Assembly: GCA_003486225.1 (NCBI GenBank)
Contig: DNGN01000319.1
Coordinates: 3,121 to 8,318 of the forward strand
Reading direction: 5' to 3'
From: Chloroflexota bacterium
GTDB taxonomy: Bacteria; Chloroflexota; Anaerolineae; Anaerolineales; UBA11579
Length of the DNA stretch: 5,198 bases
Part shown: piece after piece, positions 4,987-5,198 of the stretch
How the letters are laid out: every line of letters begins with the position of its first letter
Numbering within the stretch: position 1 is the stretch's first letter
Made by a program: the position numbers and the translations under genes
Notes under the pieces: generated by a model
What the model saw: only the letters and a program-made list of their open reading frames with translations
Database searches by the model: none
What the model was told of the DNA's origin: nothing

Positions 4987-5198
4987 ATGAAACGTTATTT
5001 GATACTTGTCAGTTTGATTTTTTTGCTTGCCTTTGCCAGTCCAGCCGCGGCCCAAAGGGAATTGGCGGTGGATGTCTTACAGGTGCAGTTGTGGCCGGAA
5101 TATGACCAGCCTTCCATGCTGGTGATCTACACCGTTGAACTGGCACAGGATCAGCCTTTGCCGGTGGACGTCACGGTGCGAATCCCGAAAAGCGTCGG
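4987..5198 (+). CDS. Exported protein of unknown function, 5' part only
   Basis: An open frame of 70 complete codons continues past the right edge of the window. The ATG at 4987 follows GGAG (4977-4980) at six bases. The N-terminus is a clear Sec signal peptide: K2-R3, a hydrophobic core over residues 4-17, and a small-residue A-A-A cleavage site at about 20-22, giving a mature protein that starts near Q23. There is no cysteine at the cleavage site, so it is not a lipoprotein. The mature start contains a L-W-P-E-Y-D-Q-P-S-M-L-V-I-Y segment (about 35-48), then alternating hydrophobic residues suggesting a beta-sandwich. From memory, similar 'LWPEYD ... VLVIY' openings occur in exported proteins of Anaerolineae, but the function is not known to me. 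The rest of the protein is needed to say more. Confidence 0.85.
   Translation, partial: MKRYLILVSLIFLLAFASPAAAQRELAVDVLQVQLWPEYDQPSMLVIYTVELAQDQPLPVDVTVRIPKSV

Noticed and set aside
1..5198. CRISPR arrays, tRNA, rRNA, insertion sequences or phage genes
   Set aside because: No regularly spaced repeats, cloverleaf, rRNA-like sequence, transposase or terminal repeats were seen.

Overview
The window reads as a bacterial chromosome segment of moderate GC with short intergenic gaps and strong intrinsic terminators. The best guess for the host is the phylum Chloroflexota, class Anaerolineae. This rests on an FMN-riboswitch-controlled riboflavin transporter of the RibXY type (known from Chloroflexus) and on the general look of the small orphan protein and the exported proteins. 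It is an inference from remembered family patterns, not a phylogenetic result.

Region 1 (1-755) begins with the intrinsic terminator of a gene left of the window. A single ferritin gene follows (176-694, complete ferroxidase centre), with an extended -10 promoter and its own strong terminator. Region 2 (756-1228) holds a 65-residue orphan protein gene (978-1175) with a consensus ribosome binding site and its own terminator. A near-perfect operator-like inverted repeat fills the -35/-10 spacer of its promoter.

Region 3 (1229-4287) is the most informative part. A consensus sigma70-type promoter (1310-1338) is followed by a 26-bp perfect palindrome (1362-1387), a clear FMN riboswitch aptamer (1391-1528), a linker hairpin and a rho-independent terminator (1584-1619). 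Behind this switch lie three tightly packed genes of one ABC importer: a BPD-type permease, a lipoprotein substrate-binding protein of the NMT1/THI5 family, and an ATPase. The permease and binding-protein genes overlap by 4 nt, and the ATPase follows after 11 nt. The riboswitch argues that the importer brings in riboflavin or a close precursor rather than the thiamin-pyrimidine precursors used by the related ThiXYZ systems. The expected logic is that when FMN is scarce the terminator is not formed and the transporter is made; when FMN is plentiful the transcript ends before the permease gene.

Region 4 (4288-5198) has a convergent gene for a small lipoprotein of unknown function (4308-4742, minus strand). 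A 244-bp divergent intergenic region with inverted repeats follows, then the 5' end of an exported protein of unknown function (from 4987) that runs off the window.

No mobile element, CRISPR array, tRNA or rRNA was seen. The 'system' here is a complete, riboswitch-controlled vitamin B2 uptake operon. Its less ordinary details are a 21-nt insertion in aptamer loop L2, the palindrome directly ahead of the aptamer, and a linked dedicated ATPase gene.
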